Source: Strongylocentrotus purpuratus (lineage: Eukaryota > Echinodermata > Echinoidea > Camarodonta > Strongylocentrotidae). Taken from it: 64,000 nucleotides of DNA. The translations under genes and the position numbers were made by a program. The stretch is from NCBI RefSeq assembly GCF_000002235.5, contig NW_022145539.1, positions 1,067,501 to 1,131,500 of the forward strand. Direction: 5' to 3'. Positions 44,885 to 57,500 of this stretch are shown here, in pieces. The notes under the pieces are model-generated. The model searched no databases. It was not told where the DNA came from and worked only from the letters and a program-made list of their open reading frames with translations. The stretch's first letter is position 1. The number at the start of each line of letters is the position of its first letter.

Positions 44885-45990
44885 TGCCTCCGCCACCGAA
44901 GGTGGTGCCGGAGGCATCATGTTTTCGGGTTGTCCGTCCGTACGTACGTCCGTCCCGTTTGACCGTTATCACAATATCTCAAGAACCATTTAAGATTTAA
45001 ACTTAAGACTCGGGAATAGTATTTATCTCCATAGGAAGACGATCTGATTAGATTTTGGAGTACGTAGGTCAAAGGTCACAGGTCACAGATGTCAACTTAT
45101 GAAATTCCTTGTATTGAGTTTGTTAGCGCGATATCTCAAGAACCATTTGAGATTTAAACTTCAAACTTAAGGATAGTATGTATTACCATAGGAAGACGAT
45201 CTGATTAGATTTTGGAGCACGTATGTCAAAGGTCAAGGGTCACAGAGGTCAACTTATGAAATTCCATACATTGAGATTGTTATCATAATATCTCAAGAAC
45301 CACTGGAGATTTAAACTTCAAACTTAATGATAGTGTGTATCACCATAGGAAGACAATCTGATTAGATTTTGGAGCACGTAGGTCAAAGGTCAAGGGTCAC
45401 AGAGGTCAACTTATGAAACTCCATACATTGAGATCGTTATCGCGATATCTCAAGAACCACTGGAGAATTTTCACTTCAAAATTAATGATAGTATGTATCA
45501 CCATATCATAATGTCTCAAGAACCACTGGAGATTTAAACTTCAAACTTAATGATAGTGTGTATCACCATAGGAAGACAATCTGATTAGATTTTGGAGCAC
45601 GTAGGTCAAAGGTCAAGGGTCACAGAGGTCAACTTATGAAATTCCATACATTGAGATTGTTATCATGATATCTCAAGAACCACTGGAGATTTAAACTCCA
45701 AACTTGATGATAGTACATGTATGTATCACCATAGGAAGACAATCTGATTAGATTTTGGAGCACGTAGGTCACAGGTCAAGGGTCACAGAGGTCAACTTAT
45801 GAAATTCCATACATTGAGATCGTTATCGCGATATCTCAAGAACCACTGGAGAATTTTCACTTCAAACTTAAGGATAGTATATATATCACCATAGGAAAAC
45901 GATCAGATTAGATTTTGGAGTACATGTATGTCAAAGGTCATAGAGGTCAACTTGAAAAATTCAGACTACATGTATAGGACTTGTCATGAT
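44885..45990. repeat. 157-bp tandem array with AGGTCA motifs
   Basis: A short stem-forming head (CCTCCGCCACC...GGTGCCGGAGG, 44887-44914) and a CCGTCC repeat lead into about 6.5 tandem monomers. The word TCTCAAGAACCA recurs at steps of 157-158 bp, apart from one shortened unit (66 bp, near 45447-45513) and one of 163 bp. Monomers alternate between TATCATAATATCTC and TATCGCGATATCTC starts. Each has an AGGTCAAAGGTCA-type direct repeat near its end. Similar heads and repeats are widespread in marine invertebrate genomes; the element class is unsettled. Confidence 0.8.
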
Positions 45991-46002
45991 ATTTAGAAAT
46001 AA

Positions 46003-46281
46003 TGAATCTCCCCTCTTCATCTACTTTAATTTTTTCGTCTTCAAAATCTAAATGATTAGAAATTAAAATAAGAACCCCTCTACTATGGTTTGACCCATGA
46101 CTAAAAAACATTGGCCCTCCCCAATCTTGTTTCCACCGCTCTTCTATCTCTACTGTACCATATGTTTCTTGTAAGAAAATTATACTATTCTTTTTACTTT
46201 TGCACTATTCAAAAATATTCAATCTTTTTAATCTCTTATTCCTCTAACATTTAATGTCATGAAAGATAATTTCACTGCCAT
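46003..46281 (-). mobile_element. Inverted copy of the Tx1-like LINE 5' end
   Basis: The minus strand from ATG 46281 repeats the endonuclease start found at 43217-43493 with a few differences. It is part of the right palindrome arm, not a separate insertion. Confidence 0.75.
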
Positions 46282-46848
46282 GTTATTTTATGTGTAATTG
46301 TATCCATAACCTTACATCCATAAACTCTAAAGAAACTCCCACATAATCTATTTCCCCCGTGAGCAAATGTATAGAAAAAAACTATCTGCAGCCAAACATA
46401 CATGTATACTTATCGTCGAACTAAATAAAAAAAAATGTATGCAGACTCCACCCCGTACCACACAACCCACCGCATTCATACACACAAGCATATTCACTAC
46501 ACATACAACATCCCACACAGAACGACCCAAATCTACTCTTTGGTATACATAAAACCGATAGCAAGAGCCTCCCCCTTTACCTGTCAGTTAACTAGACCAA
46601 TGATAGAACTCCTTATCTTAATTCTAAAGATTTCTTCTCGCACAAGTCGATGCGAAATATTTTGTATTGTTAAATAACCGTAATATAATTAAAGAAATAT
46701 AATTACTTTAAGCATCTGGCGAAAAGAAAAAGAATAAGAAGAAAAAAAGACAAACGAAGGTACTTTATATTCCTTTAGAAATGCCTTGAATTGTGATACG
46801 GAACTCTCTGTCATAACTAAGTTAAAAGATTTGCTTAAAATGCATAGC

Positions 46849-47143
46849 CTGTAGGTCCCGTGACCAATCTTGGGGAACAAAGGTTTGAAAGTGTTTTTGT
46901 GTTCCCTGATGAATACTGAACAATTTTGACTTGGGCTGCCCGCTTGAAAATCCCAGGCATTTTCGTGAGGGATCAACAAAGGTCATATAGGGTAGAAATT
47001 AAAATATAATCGTGTCGATATGCATATCAAATTACTCGTCTGGTCATGAGGCAGCCCAATTCAAAATTGTTCGGTATTCATCAGGGAACACAAAAACACT
47101 TTCAAACCTTTGTTCCCCGAGATTGGTCACGGGACCTACAGGC
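46849..47143. mobile_element. 295-bp foldback element in the right arm
   Basis: AGCCTGTAGGTCCCGTGACC at the left and its complement GGTCACGGGACCTACAGGCT at the right are the outer ends of two arms of about 93 bp. The arms also share TTCCCTGATGAATACTGAAC-like and GGGGAACAAAGGTTTGAAAG blocks. The left palindrome arm lacks it (site about 42655), so it was inserted after the inverted duplication. Confidence 0.75.
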
Positions 47144-48883
47144 TGGTCTCCTACTATTGCATTGAATTGACCGGCCCGCGCACCTGATCGCAATATGCAC
47201 TTCTAATTAAAATAAACACACGATCCCAATAAACCAAATTCCCCAAACGACACCAGCTCGGCATCGCAATAAACTGTTCGTGCAAACCGAACCCCAAGCA
47301 CTGTCAACCCCTCACTAAATAATACCCCGCCACCAGGCCTCAAAGACAAGAGTTTTGATTGGATGAGCAAAACGGTCAATACTCGAAAGATATTGATGTC
47401 ATGAGAGAAAAGGCTGTCTCCACTTCATACATAAATGTATAAATGTATGACAGAGCATGATGTAATGAGCTAATGTAGAATTTGCATAACAATATTAACT
47501 ATATGCATATACCCCTGAAAAGAGCCTTTTCGCTCCATATCTGATCTGATTTGCATTTGCATTTGATTCTGCAAAATCCAATTTACCTAAAATATATGGA
47601 TTTACAACGATCAAAGAAAAGACCACATGAAAGAAAAGTCTCTTCCCTCTTCAAGGTTTGCCTTGACATTGTAATAAAAAGTTGCTATCATTTACCAAGT
47701 TATATCATTTGCATAATATGCCTCACCAATGAATGAATAGACCGGCTCACTTACCTGATTATAATTTGTATGCACTCCCTACAAACTCCCAAAGGGCATT
47801 TCCGACAACTCGAAAGATCACCAAACGTCAGCCCGACATAATGATAGGCAAGCATGCATACCGGATCCCAACACGGACCTCCCTCTCAAAACATCACACC
47901 ACCACCTGGCTTTAAATAACATTTTGGCTGGGTGAGCAGATCGGACCATTATCTAGATACTCGAATTGTTTTCACTTTACAGAAAAAAAATTAAATATGT
48001 ATCAGTCATTTACTAAGATATGTGAATTTACATAGATTGCATTATCGATAGCAACACATGAAAGTAGAGGGCCTTCTCAATTTCGACATGGCTTCTCCAT
48101 TTAAATTTGTAATGCAATGTTTACCATGGTATTTGAATAGTACTTTGAAAAAAAAGCTCATTGTAATATAAATAGCCGTCGTTACCCAGATACTATGGCA
48201 TTGTATAAAGGCGTTACAATAGACATCGTGAAAGAAAGCGGACGTTGAAAATAGCATCCAAACATCTACCAACCTATTTGAATTTACATAGACTGTGTTT
48301 CAAAATAATTAACAAAAATAGTCAATATACTGTATAAGCACCTCGTGAAGGAAATGTCTCTTCTCACTTAAGGCGTGCCTAGGATTGTAATACAATCCTG
48401 CTACCATTTGCTACCATTATACCAAGTTATATAATTTTCATACCATGAGTTACAAATGATGAACGGACAGGCCCTCTCACCAATCATAATTGCATACCCT
48501 AAAAGAAAGGGCGTTTCCGACACCCGAATTAAAACCATTAACGCCAGTCCGAGATCCCTTTCAATTCAGACGTGGCCTTGCATTTGAATTTGTAATGCTA
48601 TGTTAACAAAGATTTATGAAAAGTACCTTGCATTAAAGCTCATTGTAATACCAAGATTCGTCGTTACCCAGATATTATGTTTTGTATAAATAGGCGTTAC
48701 AACAAAGTACTTAAATATCGTAAAAAAGAACAGATCCCCAACAGACCATCCATACATTTACCCCTCTATCTGAATTTACATAGACTTGCGTTGCAAAATA
48801 ATGAAATAGTCAATATACTGTATATGCATGTTTTGAAGGAAATGTTTCTTTTCACTTCAGGCATGCATGTCTATGGTTGTAAT

Positions 48884-48990
48884 ACACACACACATACACA
48901 CACCACACCACACACAGACACACACGCACACACACACACACACCCACACACACGCTCACTCTCTCTCTCTCTCTCTCTCTCTCTCGCTCT
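48884..48990. repeat. (CA)n then (TC)n microsatellite
   Basis: Compound dinucleotide repeat at the outer end of the right palindrome arm. Confidence 0.95.
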
Positions 48991-48999
48991 ATCTCTAAT

Positions 49000-49829
49000 T
49001 TTCCCTCATGAGAAAGAATTGACTATAAGAGGCGGACGTGTTAGTAGTAGAGATAGATTCCGGGATTTCCCCCAAAGCACTAAGCTGAGGTGTGGTTTCA
49101 GTGCTCTGAATGCTTCGAGGCGGGAGTGGGGGAGGGGGACTCGCCTTTGTTTATATAGACGGTGTGTATTTTCATACTCTACATTGTAAACCCAAGCCTC
49201 TCCACCTGTCATTTTCACAAATCTTAGGGTTAGTTTTAGGGTGAAGAGTATGTCAGAGTACTCTTGATCGTTCTTTGCGTCTAAAACGATGGAGTCATCG
49301 TTTTACGGGCAATGGTGTCATGGTGATACTTATGATGTATTTCATCAAGGAGACCGCACAACAAAAAAATCGTGTAAGTTTACTCATAAACAAGTGTTAA
49401 TGTACTGACACTATAATGACACACTAAATGAGTAAAATTTACTCATCCAATTTTTTTTCTCTCTTGGTACTCACCATGTTAGTTCCCGCTGTAATGCAGA
49501 TAAGTGAGTTTTTACATTATTGACACTATAATGACACACAAGTAAGTATTCTTCTACTATTATATATTTTTGATTTTAGTAACGGTACCTTATGTTGATC
49601 ACATAAAAATACTCGAGTGGAACAAAACAAAAATTGGAAGAAGAAACAAACAATTGAGACTTCATTAACTTATAGTAAACGGAGCAGTGTTAGATTAAGT
49701 GCTCACTTAACGATTAGAAGTACGTCTTTTTCCTCCCTAAAAACGCAAACATCAAACAAACTTACGGGTATTCAAATAAAAACGAAACAAACTCTTACTT
49801 ACGTCTTCGCTCTTCCCACGAAATGAAAC
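49000..49829. other. No gene recognised
   Basis: Contains two loose copies of a block with TGACACTATAATGACACAC (49408 and 49523 regions). No protein-like frame. Confidence 0.4.
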
Positions 49830-52800
49830 ATTTTGCGACTCCATGATTGATGTTTCTGAATTGTATATAGATGATTATATTTTCTTACGTAGATACCGTA
49901 CGAGACATGGTGGTGGTGTGGCTGTATATATATCCAAGAGGTTCAATTAAAAAAAGAAGGGATGATTTGATTTCATCTACTTTAGAATGCCTTTGGTTTG
50001 AATAGCATTATCCAAATAAGTCTCCCATCCTGGTTGGAGAGTTTTACAGACCTCCAAATTCTCACGTTGATTTCGTTGAAGAATTAGACGGAATTTTGGA
50101 CTCTTCTCTCTCGGAAGATATGAGCTGTATTATTTTAGGTGATTTCAATTGTGATTGTATGCCACACCAACTTGATCTGAATGCTGAAAAGTTAATGTTT
50201 GATACAAATATGTACGGGCTAAGTCAGCTAATTGATACTTCCACAAAAGTTACAAATACCTCTTCTACTTTAATTGATTTGATATTTGTATCAGATAAGG
50301 AACTTTACAATGAATGGGGAATATTTGAAACTAGCATAAGTGATAATTATTTGGTGTATACGGTTCGCGATTTTAGTGCAAAGATCCATAACAAATCTGA
50401 ATACGCAGAATTTCGCTCGTTTAAAAATCCTGACGAGGAGAAATTTTACAGTGAATTGAGAAGTACTCCTTGGCAGGTCATAAAAGATATAGATAATGTT
50501 GATGTTGCGTGGGATATGTGGTTGACTCTATTCAATAATATAATCAACAAGCACATACCCGTATGCAAAAAGCGGATAAGAAAAAAGGCATGTCCATGGA
50601 TATCTGACGAGATTGTTAAGCTTATGACGGAACGTGATAAAGTTCTCAAAGCTGCTAAAGCTAACAAAAGTGATGATCTTTGGGACACCTACAAATATCT
50701 AAAGAATACAGTTATTCAGCTCATGAGGAAAGAAAAAGAGAATATAATGCAGACCAGATCTCGCAAAATCATAACAATTGTAAGAAAAACGTGGAGATGT
50801 TTGAGAAACCTTGTGCCTAAGTCATTACCTATTTCTCCCAATAGCATAAATGTTGATGGTGCTAATGTGTCAGACAATGTAAATATTGCTGAAGCTTTCA
50901 GTGACTTTTTCATTTCTAATTCTACTAAGATTACAAAGGACCTACGAAGGAATACGTCTCAACTGAGAGTAGACGAGGACAATAATATTGGTCCAACTCA
51001 TTCGCAATTTAATTTGAATTTGATTACTGAGGATTTTGTATTGAAACAGATTGATAATCTGAGTATAGATAAAGCAACTGGTGAAGATCACATCAGCTGT
51101 ACACTCTTAAAGATGACAAAGAATGTTATCGCAGAGTCTCTTTGTGATATCATTTACAAATCCCTGTCTACAGGAGTTGTTCCACTTGAATGGAAAAAGG
51201 CTCGGGTACTACCAATATTCAAATCTGGAGATATTTCTTCTTTGAATAATTACCGCCCCATTTCAATAATACCTATCGTGAGTAAAATTATAGAAAGGGA
51301 CGTCCACCAACAACTCAGTGAATTCTTGGACGAGAATCAATTATTACACCCTAATCAGTCTGGTTTTAGACTTAAACATTCAACAGCTACTGCCCTTGCA
51401 AAACTTGGAAATTAATGGTCGTTGAATATTGATAACAAAAAAATTTCTGGAGTTGCCTTCATAGATCTTCGTAAGGCTTTCGATACTGTTGACAATGAGC
51501 TACTTCTACATAAACTAGCTGGTATAGGTTGTAGTAATGAGAATATTTATTGGTTCAAATCATATTTAGGGGATCGACAACAAGTGACCCAATTCAAAGG
51601 AGCCAAATCGCATCCATCAACCATCAAATTAGGTGTGCCACAAGGTTCAATTCTTGGTCCCCTTTTATTTTCAATATATGTTATTAGTCTACCTGAATGA
51701 ACTCCTGAAGGTATTATAGATATGAATGCTGACGATACGACACTTACCGTCAGTGCAAATGATGCAACTGTTGTGGAAGAAAAATTAACGGTTGCATTAA
51801 ACAGAGTCATGGGATGGATTAAGGAAAATTGTCTTGTTCTTAACAGTGAAAAAAATTGTGTCATGTTAATAGGCTCTCGTGCTAATCTCAAGAAAATTGA
51901 ATCTTTCACCATTTCATTAAATGGCAATTTGATCAAAAGAATTCAATTTACCAAATGCTTAGGAATTTTGATAGATGAAGAATGGAAATGGTCTAAACAA
52001 ATCGAAAACGTAAGTAAACTTACCCAGAAAAACATTAGGACGATAAAGAGAGCAAAGAGGTTTTTTGCCTCAAAAAGCCTTAAAGTTACTTTATAACATT
52101 CTAGTTTTGCCACGATTAGATTACTGCTCTGTTGTATTGTCGAACAGATTTAATTCTTATACAACTAAGTTGCAAAAAATTCCAAAGAGGGCCGCAAGAA
52201 TAATATTGAACGAGACATATGACACACCGTCGGCTGATTTGTTCACAAGTCTTATTTTGGATGACACTAGACAAGCGGTTTGAGTTAAATCGCGTTATGA
52301 TGATATATCAATGCGTTCATAGCGTAGCACCTTCTAACCTTCAGGTAGGCTAAATCAATCCTAATGATGTACATGAGCATCATACAAGGCAAATAGACAG
52401 TGGATGTTTACGTGTGCCTAGATTTTACACTGATTGTTATAAGTGTAGCCCAATTGTTTTTTCCATATTTGAATGGAATAAGCTAGATAATTCGTTGAGA
52501 ACGGCTTCCTCTGTCAATTCATTTTAGAGATTGTTTAAACAAAGTTGTAATTTGTGAATGGCTCAGCCGAACATACACTACGTGCACGTTCTGTATATTA
52601 ACATGATTTATTCACATAATTGCGACTTAATCAATATTTTTATATTGACATTACTGTTTACTAGGTTAATGATATATGTCTATTTTGCAAATGAGTATTA
52701 TTTTTTTTAACTGTTTTGTATAAACGTTATAAACGATGTTAATATGTTCATGTTTATTCAGGGCCCCATGGAAGACCACTACTTGTTGGTGAATGGGCTA

Positions 52801-52840
52801 CCCTGTCAAAAGATTAGAAATAAATAAATAAAAATAAAAT
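49830..52840 (+). mobile_element. CR1-like LINE, 5'-truncated and broken
   Basis: Plus-strand fragments in order. Endonuclease: RTRHGGGVAVYISKRF (about 49890), VGEFYRPPNSH (about 50040) and CIILGDFNCDC (about 50130), followed by the long frame 50096-51415. RT: IDKATGEDHISCTLLK, LPIFKSGDISSLNNYRPISI and LLHPNQSGFRLKHSTA, ending at a stop near 51413. Then GVAFIDLRKAFDTVDNEL and LGVPQGSILGPLLF (51422-51700), the active-site ADDTTLTV (about 51730) and a C-terminal PRLDYCSVVLSN region to about 52283. About five frame breaks. The 3' end is a TAAATAAATAAAA tail near 52825-52840. The CR1 group fits best; the 5' end of the endonuclease frame is missing. Confidence 0.85.
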
Positions 52841-53230
52841 TGTATACCGCAGCTCTCCCGTGGAGATAAAAAAAAGTATTAAGTTAACATGTTTTTTTTA
52901 ACGAACAATAACTTTACATAGTGCCATATTTTATTTTTAGGTCTAAAATTCGGGAACAGGAAAGAGGGAAAAGCCCGCCCCCCCCCCCCCACAGAACGGA
53001 GGGATACTATGCGTGTTACCAAAATGTCCGGTAAAGGGGTACTTTTCGTGCGACAAAGTCCGGCCCGAGAATTCTAAAAAAAGGGGGTGTATTTGACTTT
53101 TCACCCGGAGATTTCTTTAAAAAGGGGGTGTTTTTTTTTTCTCTCATCTCTTTGGACTCCTGAGAAATTAAAAAAGGGGATTATAAAAAATCTTGAACAT
53201 ATAGAAAAATCGATCAAATCCCGGGACTGA
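52841..53230. other. Decayed repeat, no gene
   Basis: Contains a C run (52978-52991) and phrases such as AAAAAGGGGGTGT that recur in the stretch near 60420-60560. Probably an old non-autonomous element into which, or next to which, the LTR element inserted. Confidence 0.35.
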
Positions 53231-53234
53231 TGTA

Positions 53235-53430
53235 TGTTACGTGAGGTTTCCTCTACCCGTTGTCCCTGGGTCCTTTGTTCCACAACAACAGATTACACAA
53301 CACAAAGTGGTTAGATTTCAAGGGCTGATCTTCATTATTGAGCTTCGTTCTTCAACTCCAAATACTAGACTAACTCGTCCTGAGGACGGTCCGTACAATG
53401 TATCTAGATTCGGTCGATACACCCATCACA
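53235..53430 (-). repeat. 3' LTR of the Gmr1-like element
   Basis: 196 bp; on the minus strand it starts TGTGATGGGTGTATCG and ends CACGTAACA (TG...CA). No difference from the other LTR seen by eye. Confidence 0.9.
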
Positions 53431-54599
53431 CTCCCCCTCATAAATTAGCACTTATACCAGTAGGAGAAGTGCTATGAAAACATTTCCTTTTCAATGTTGT
53501 TTCAGCAACTGCTGTAAGAATACAAAAACCTGAAAGTATTTATAAGTATGAGGTCTTTGTAGATTTAGAAATCTGATAAACAAGTCAGCTTGTAAAACTA
53601 TACAGTACCAGCATGCAAATGGTATCACAGCGTTGTCTAGTGGTTTCTGTTCATACAATAAAATTGAGTATGAACAGCTATAAGTAAAAACATTAACCAT
53701 TCTTCTAGCATCCTGCTCTATCATTTTTATCACTGACTTTTGCATATATCAGAAGTCATGTGTACTAAACATAAAACAAATACAATTCAAATCGCAGAGA
53801 AGTTCACCTTTAATGACCTATAAATATCAATATGTCTTCATGCTTCTTTGCAATTTTGAATCTAAACATATTTCTTTGCATAAAAATAATACTAAGCAAA
53901 CTTCAGCAACATTAAACATGTCTGAAAGATAATATAATATAGCCTTCACGTCAGTTGTAAAAACATGTTACTATTAATCTGAAGTTGTGCATTGTAGTGT
54001 AAAACCATATCATCTGTGTTGGTTGAGCATTGAATATTTTCAAAAATAACTTTGATTACTTTATATCCATAACCAAAAATATGGTAAAACACCAAAATAC
54101 TTTTTGTTCCAAAGTTCCTTCTTTTAATATATTTATCCTGCCTTGGATAAAACATATAAATCAATTTACTGTTTCTGTTTTCATATATAAACATGCACAG
54201 ACAAAATGATGACTCACTAGGCTTTCTAGTTTCTTGTGTTTGTACCAAAAGAGTTTTAACACAATAATATTATCATGCATGTTCAAATTCGTCAACGAAT
54301 ACGATAAGCATATCACATACATATATACACTGGTTTACAGACATCTGGAAAGCAAACATAAGAAAAATACATTTTTCTGTGAGTCCAATAAACAGTTTCA
54401 ATGAGTCCAATCAGTCTATGTTCACAATGCTTTGTGATTATTAAAGAAACCATCAAAGTTAAAAGTTCTGGTTCCCTTTCTCACATAGTATTCCAATGAA
54501 TTCACCAAAGTTCAACTGTTCAAGTATGATGCTTCACTGTAAGTGTTCAACTGTTCACGAAATATGGTTCAAACAAGGGTTGCTCACTTTTGTCCATTA
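53431..54599 (-). other. Long 3' region of the Gmr1-like element
   Basis: AT-rich sequence between the end of gag-pol and the polypurine tract. Only short frames without recognisable domains are present, so no envelope-type gene is supported. It is unusually long for an untranslated tail in such a compact element. Confidence 0.5.
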
Positions 54600-57500
54600 T
54601 CACACACGAGATAAAGCGTCCGCAATAACATTGTCCTTTCCTGGCACATGTAGAATGTCCAAGTTGTATTCTTGGAGCAGCAAACTCCATCGCGTCAGTC
54701 TTTGGTTCTTGTTTTTCATTCGGTTGAGGAATGTCAGGGGGTTATGATCAGTTAGTACCCTGACTGGATGTTGAGATCCACTGACATACACGTCAAAATG
54801 TTCAAGTGCAAGTATCAAAGCCAATGTTTCTTTTTCGACAGTAGAATAGTTCTTCTGACTTGCACTGAATTTCTTTGAGAAGAATGATATGGGTCTGTCG
54901 ATACCTTCAGCGTCTGCTTGAGTAAGAACTGCACCAGCACCCACATCACTCGCGTCCACCATCATGCTGAACGGCTGGTTGAAATCCGGAGCCATCAGTA
55001 CCGGATTGGTAGATAAGAGGGCTTTCGCCTGGTTGAAAGCACTCTCGCAGTCGTCAGACCATACAAACGTCACCTGCTTGCGCAGCAGATTGGTTAGGGG
55101 AGTTACAACATCGGAGAAGTTATGGCAGAATCTTCTATAATAGCCTGCCATGCCCAGGAACCGCATCAATTCCTTCCGGTTGGTTGGAATCGGGAAAGCC
55201 AGGATGGAATCGACCTTTGCCGAGATTGGCCGTACTTGACCCGAACCAACAACATGCCCAAGGAAAAGGACAGTTGCCCCTGCAAACTCGCTCTTTGCCA
55301 AGTTGACTGTCATTTTAGCAATGGACAACCTTTCAAACAACTCTCTGATTCTCTGTACGTGCTCATCCCACTCTTCACTATACACGATTATGTCATCTAT
55401 GTATGCTTCGCAACCTGCCATATTCGCTACAAGATTATTCACAAGTCTTTGGAATGTCGCAGGCGCATTTTTCATGCCAAAAGGCATCACTGTGTATTGG
55501 AAAAGGCCTTGCGGAGTAGAAAACGCAGAGATCTCTTGTGCTCTTTTTGTCAACGGGATTTGCCAGTATCCCTTTAAGAGATCAAATTTGCTCACATACT
55601 TTGCTTTGCCTATACGGTCTATGCAATCATCTATTCGCGGAATCGGAAAAGAATCTGTCTTCGTGCACGCGTTTACTTTTCTGTAATCCGTACAGAAACG
55701 ATTAGATTTATCCGGTTTTGGAACGAGGATGCAAGGAGAAGACCATGCACTACTACTTGGCTCGACAATGCCGTTCTGTAGCATGTATTCGATTTCCTTT
55801 TCGAGATTTTTCAGTTTTGTCGGGTTTGCACGATATGGTGCCTGTTTGATTGGGGTTGTATCTCCCACATCAACATCATGCTCAACAACATCAGTTCGAG
55901 AGGGAACATCAGCAAATAACTGTGGATATTCACTCAACAGCTCTTTCACGTCGCTCCTCTCCTTCACAGATAAGTGTGTTAGTTTGTTATCGATGTGTGC
56001 TAGAACCTCTGAATTTTTCAATTTCACACATGGGTTCTCTCTCTCAATCTTGCACACTTCTTTCTCAACTTCACACTTTGAGTCACATTCAACAGCACTC
56101 AACACTGGTTGTGCTTTACTCTCGTCATTTCTTCGGATATATGGCTTAAGCATATTCACATGACACACACGTCTCTTCTTCTGCCTATCTGGAGTATTGA
56201 CAACGTAGTCGACATCACCAACTCTCTTAGCAATAGTGTACGGCCCAGAAAATCTAGCCTGCAGAGAATGACCAACTATCGGCAGTAAGACCAAGACTTC
56301 ATCTCCTACCTCGAAATTCCTCTCTTTTGATTTCCTGTCATACCATGACTTCATCTTCTCCTGAGAATCTGACAAATTCTGTCTGGCAACCTCCCACGCC
56401 TTATGCATTCTCTCACGGAAAGTACTCACATACTCCAACACATTTGTTTGTGCATCATCACACAACAGTCTCTCTTTCAGCAACTTCAATGGTCCACGTA
56501 CTGAGTGACCGTATACCAACTCAAAAGAACTGAAACCAAGCGACTCTTGAACAGCATCCCGCACAGCAAACAATAACAAGGGAACTCCCTCATCCCATTG
56601 TTTCTCTGACTCCATACAATAAGTTTTCAACATATTCTTCAAAGTCTGGTGGAATCTCTCCAGTGCTCCCTGGGACTCTGGGTGGTATGCACTTGAAACT
56701 ACATGTTTTATGCCCAGTTCCTTCAACACCTGATTGAACACCCTAGACATGAAATTTGACCCTTGATCAGATTGTACAGTTGTTGGTAGCCCTACAGTAG
56801 TGAAAAATTTCACTAACGCCTTTGTCACATTATTCGCTGTAATGCGCCGCAGTGGTATCGCTTCGGTATATCTCGTCGCAGCGCACATTATCGTCAATAA
56901 GTATTCATTACCTGCCTTAGTCTTTGGCAGAGGACCTACACAATCTACTATGATCCTAGAAAATGGCTCATCGAACGCCGGTATTGGCTTCAATGGTGCT
57001 GCCGGTATTTTCTGATTCGGTTTACCTACAACTTGACATGCATGGCAACTTCTGCAAAAATTTGCAACATCTTTTTGCACACCTGGCCAAAAGAAATGAG
57101 AAAGAATTTTCTCCTGGGTTTTGTGAACCCCTAAGTGACCTGCAAGTGGAGCTTCATGAGCAAGGCTAATTATGTCCTGCCTGTATGTAGAAGGGACTAC
57201 AATTTGGTGGACTTCTTTCCACACCTCATCTGCAGGGACATCTGCTGGCCTCCACTTTCTCATTAGCACACCTGCTTTCTTGTAATAACAAACAGGCACA
57301 GTCAATGCCTCCTCCTCAGAAACAGCTCTCTCATTCAAAGAAATCAACTGAGGATCTGTCTGTTGCTCCTTTAGCAACTTACTCTTTTTCAAAGATAGTG
57401 GTTCAGATGTTTCACTATTTCCTACACTACGATCCTTTCTCGCACTCTCATCCACATTGGAATCAGACTCATCTTCAACCAAACGACAAAAGAAAGAATC

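Larger units (their letters stand above)
46003..48955. repeat. Right arm of the 7.5-kb imperfect palindrome
   Basis: Inverted copy of 41370-43495, ending in a (CA)n tract opposite the (GT)n of the left arm. It includes the inverted 5' end of the Tx1-like LINE (46003-46281). This arm is the fuller one and holds three diverged tandem blocks of about 550-750 bp (roughly 47150-47740, 47740-48470 and 48470-48880). It also has a private foldback insertion at 46849-47143. No credible gene inside. Confidence 0.8.

Noticed and set aside
44885-45990. CRISPR-like array
   Set aside because: Repeats are contiguous 157-bp monomers with no unique spacers, in an animal genome; it is a satellite-type array.
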